This document shows positions 63,687 to 64,000 of a stretch of DNA of 64,000 bases, in pieces. Below the pieces are notes generated by a model that was not told where the DNA came from, did not search any database, and was given only the letters and a program-made list of their open reading frames with translations. The first letter of the stretch is position 1. Every line of letters starts with the position of its first letter. Made by a program: the position numbers and the translations under genes. The stretch comes from Planctomycetota bacterium (lineage in GTDB: Bacteria; Planctomycetota; UBA1135; UBA2386): assembly GCA_016716265.1 (NCBI GenBank), contig JADJWQ010000001.1, positions 930,001 through 994,000 on the forward strand, in the 5' to 3' direction.

Positions 63687-64000
63687 CGAAAAGGGGGCCC
63701 GGCGCGCGACGGCACGAAACAGGCGTCGCGCGCAGCGCGGGCAGGGTGGGCGTCCGTGGACGGATCGCGAGACGGATCGGGTCGGTCGGCCGCAGCCCGG
63801 CGGGCGCGATGCGCCCGCCTCGTCCGAGGGACCTCCGTGAGCCAGCGACCGCCACGGCATTCGCCGGGCGGCGGGAAGCTGCGACGATTCCGGCGGCCTG
63901 CGCGCTCGGCATCCTGCGCGAACGGCGACCGCCTCGAGCCACGAAGCGAGCGAGCAGGGTAGCGTCGCCGTGCCGCACGTAAAGCCCGTCGACCGAAAAG
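63687..64000 (-). other. Long upstream region of the rhlE gene
   Basis: About 314 bp without a credible gene on either strand. On the minus strand a weak promoter-like pair is visible, TTTACG (63983-63978) and TACCCT (63961-63956) with 16-bp spacing, which would give a 5' leader of roughly 265 nt. Long leaders are common for cold-shock-type helicase mRNAs, but no known thermosensor or autoregulatory motif was recognised. Confidence 0.25.

Overview
The window is a GC-rich (about 70% G+C) bacterial chromosome segment, densely packed, with an LPS-bearing envelope. The best guess is a deep-branching Planctomycetota. Grounds for this are the very large secreted proteins of unknown family, a eukaryotic-type Ser/Thr kinase with a long extra-cytoplasmic part, giant prepilin-like proteins, lipid A/heptose genes and a selenocysteine codon. 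This taxonomic placement is inference; there is no 16S gene here. No tRNA, rRNA, CRISPR array, transposase or phage gene was recognised.

Layout. 0-7.8 kb: RNase P RNA, a WaaP-type lipopolysaccharide kinase, glutamate dehydrogenase, then a leftward envelope block (heptose adenylyltransferase, bifunctional HldE, LpxK, FabD, a secreted protein). 7.9-16.4 kb: a membrane Ser/Thr kinase with a degenerate sulfatase-modifying-factor-like domain, RNA polymerase omega, and two prepilin-like genes, one giant (1171 aa). 16.5-26.3 kb: a paired ABC exporter, endonuclease III, a candidate small RNA with its own terminator, a lipoprotein, a thioredoxin-fold selenoprotein (in-frame TGA in a UPGC motif), TypA/BipA, and two secreted proteins. 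26.3-33.6 kb: a five-gene efflux operon (two ABC-2 permeases, double ATPase, HlyD adaptor, TolC-type channel; all four junctions overlap by 4 bp) divergent from a TetR regulator. Two palindromic operators lie in the gap. Gene content matches E. coli ybhGFSR with cecR.

33.6-49 kb: the most unusual region. Three paralogous secreted proteins of about 805 aa, duplicated with their leaders, are interspersed with a dispersed palindromic repeat (GACTTCCGATCGGTACCGCG core) that sits at the stop codons of upstream genes. Between the second and third paralogues lies a three-gene cassette: a membrane VWA protein, a dynamin-like GTPase resembling SrfC, and an Hsp70/actin-fold ATPase resembling SrfB. It is bounded by copies of the repeat and is followed by a PDZ/terpenoid-cyclase-fold protein. 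This cassette is the best candidate for a poorly described system.

49-64 kb: two exported proteins of unknown function, tandem Sel1-repeat lipoproteins, an M1-like metallopeptidase, a tandem pair of small membrane-anchored paralogues, a multi-domain carboxypeptidase-regulatory-like protein, an RluA-type pseudouridine synthase (its stop codon lies in a diverged copy of the repeat), and a RhlE-type DEAD-box helicase with a leader of roughly 300 nt.
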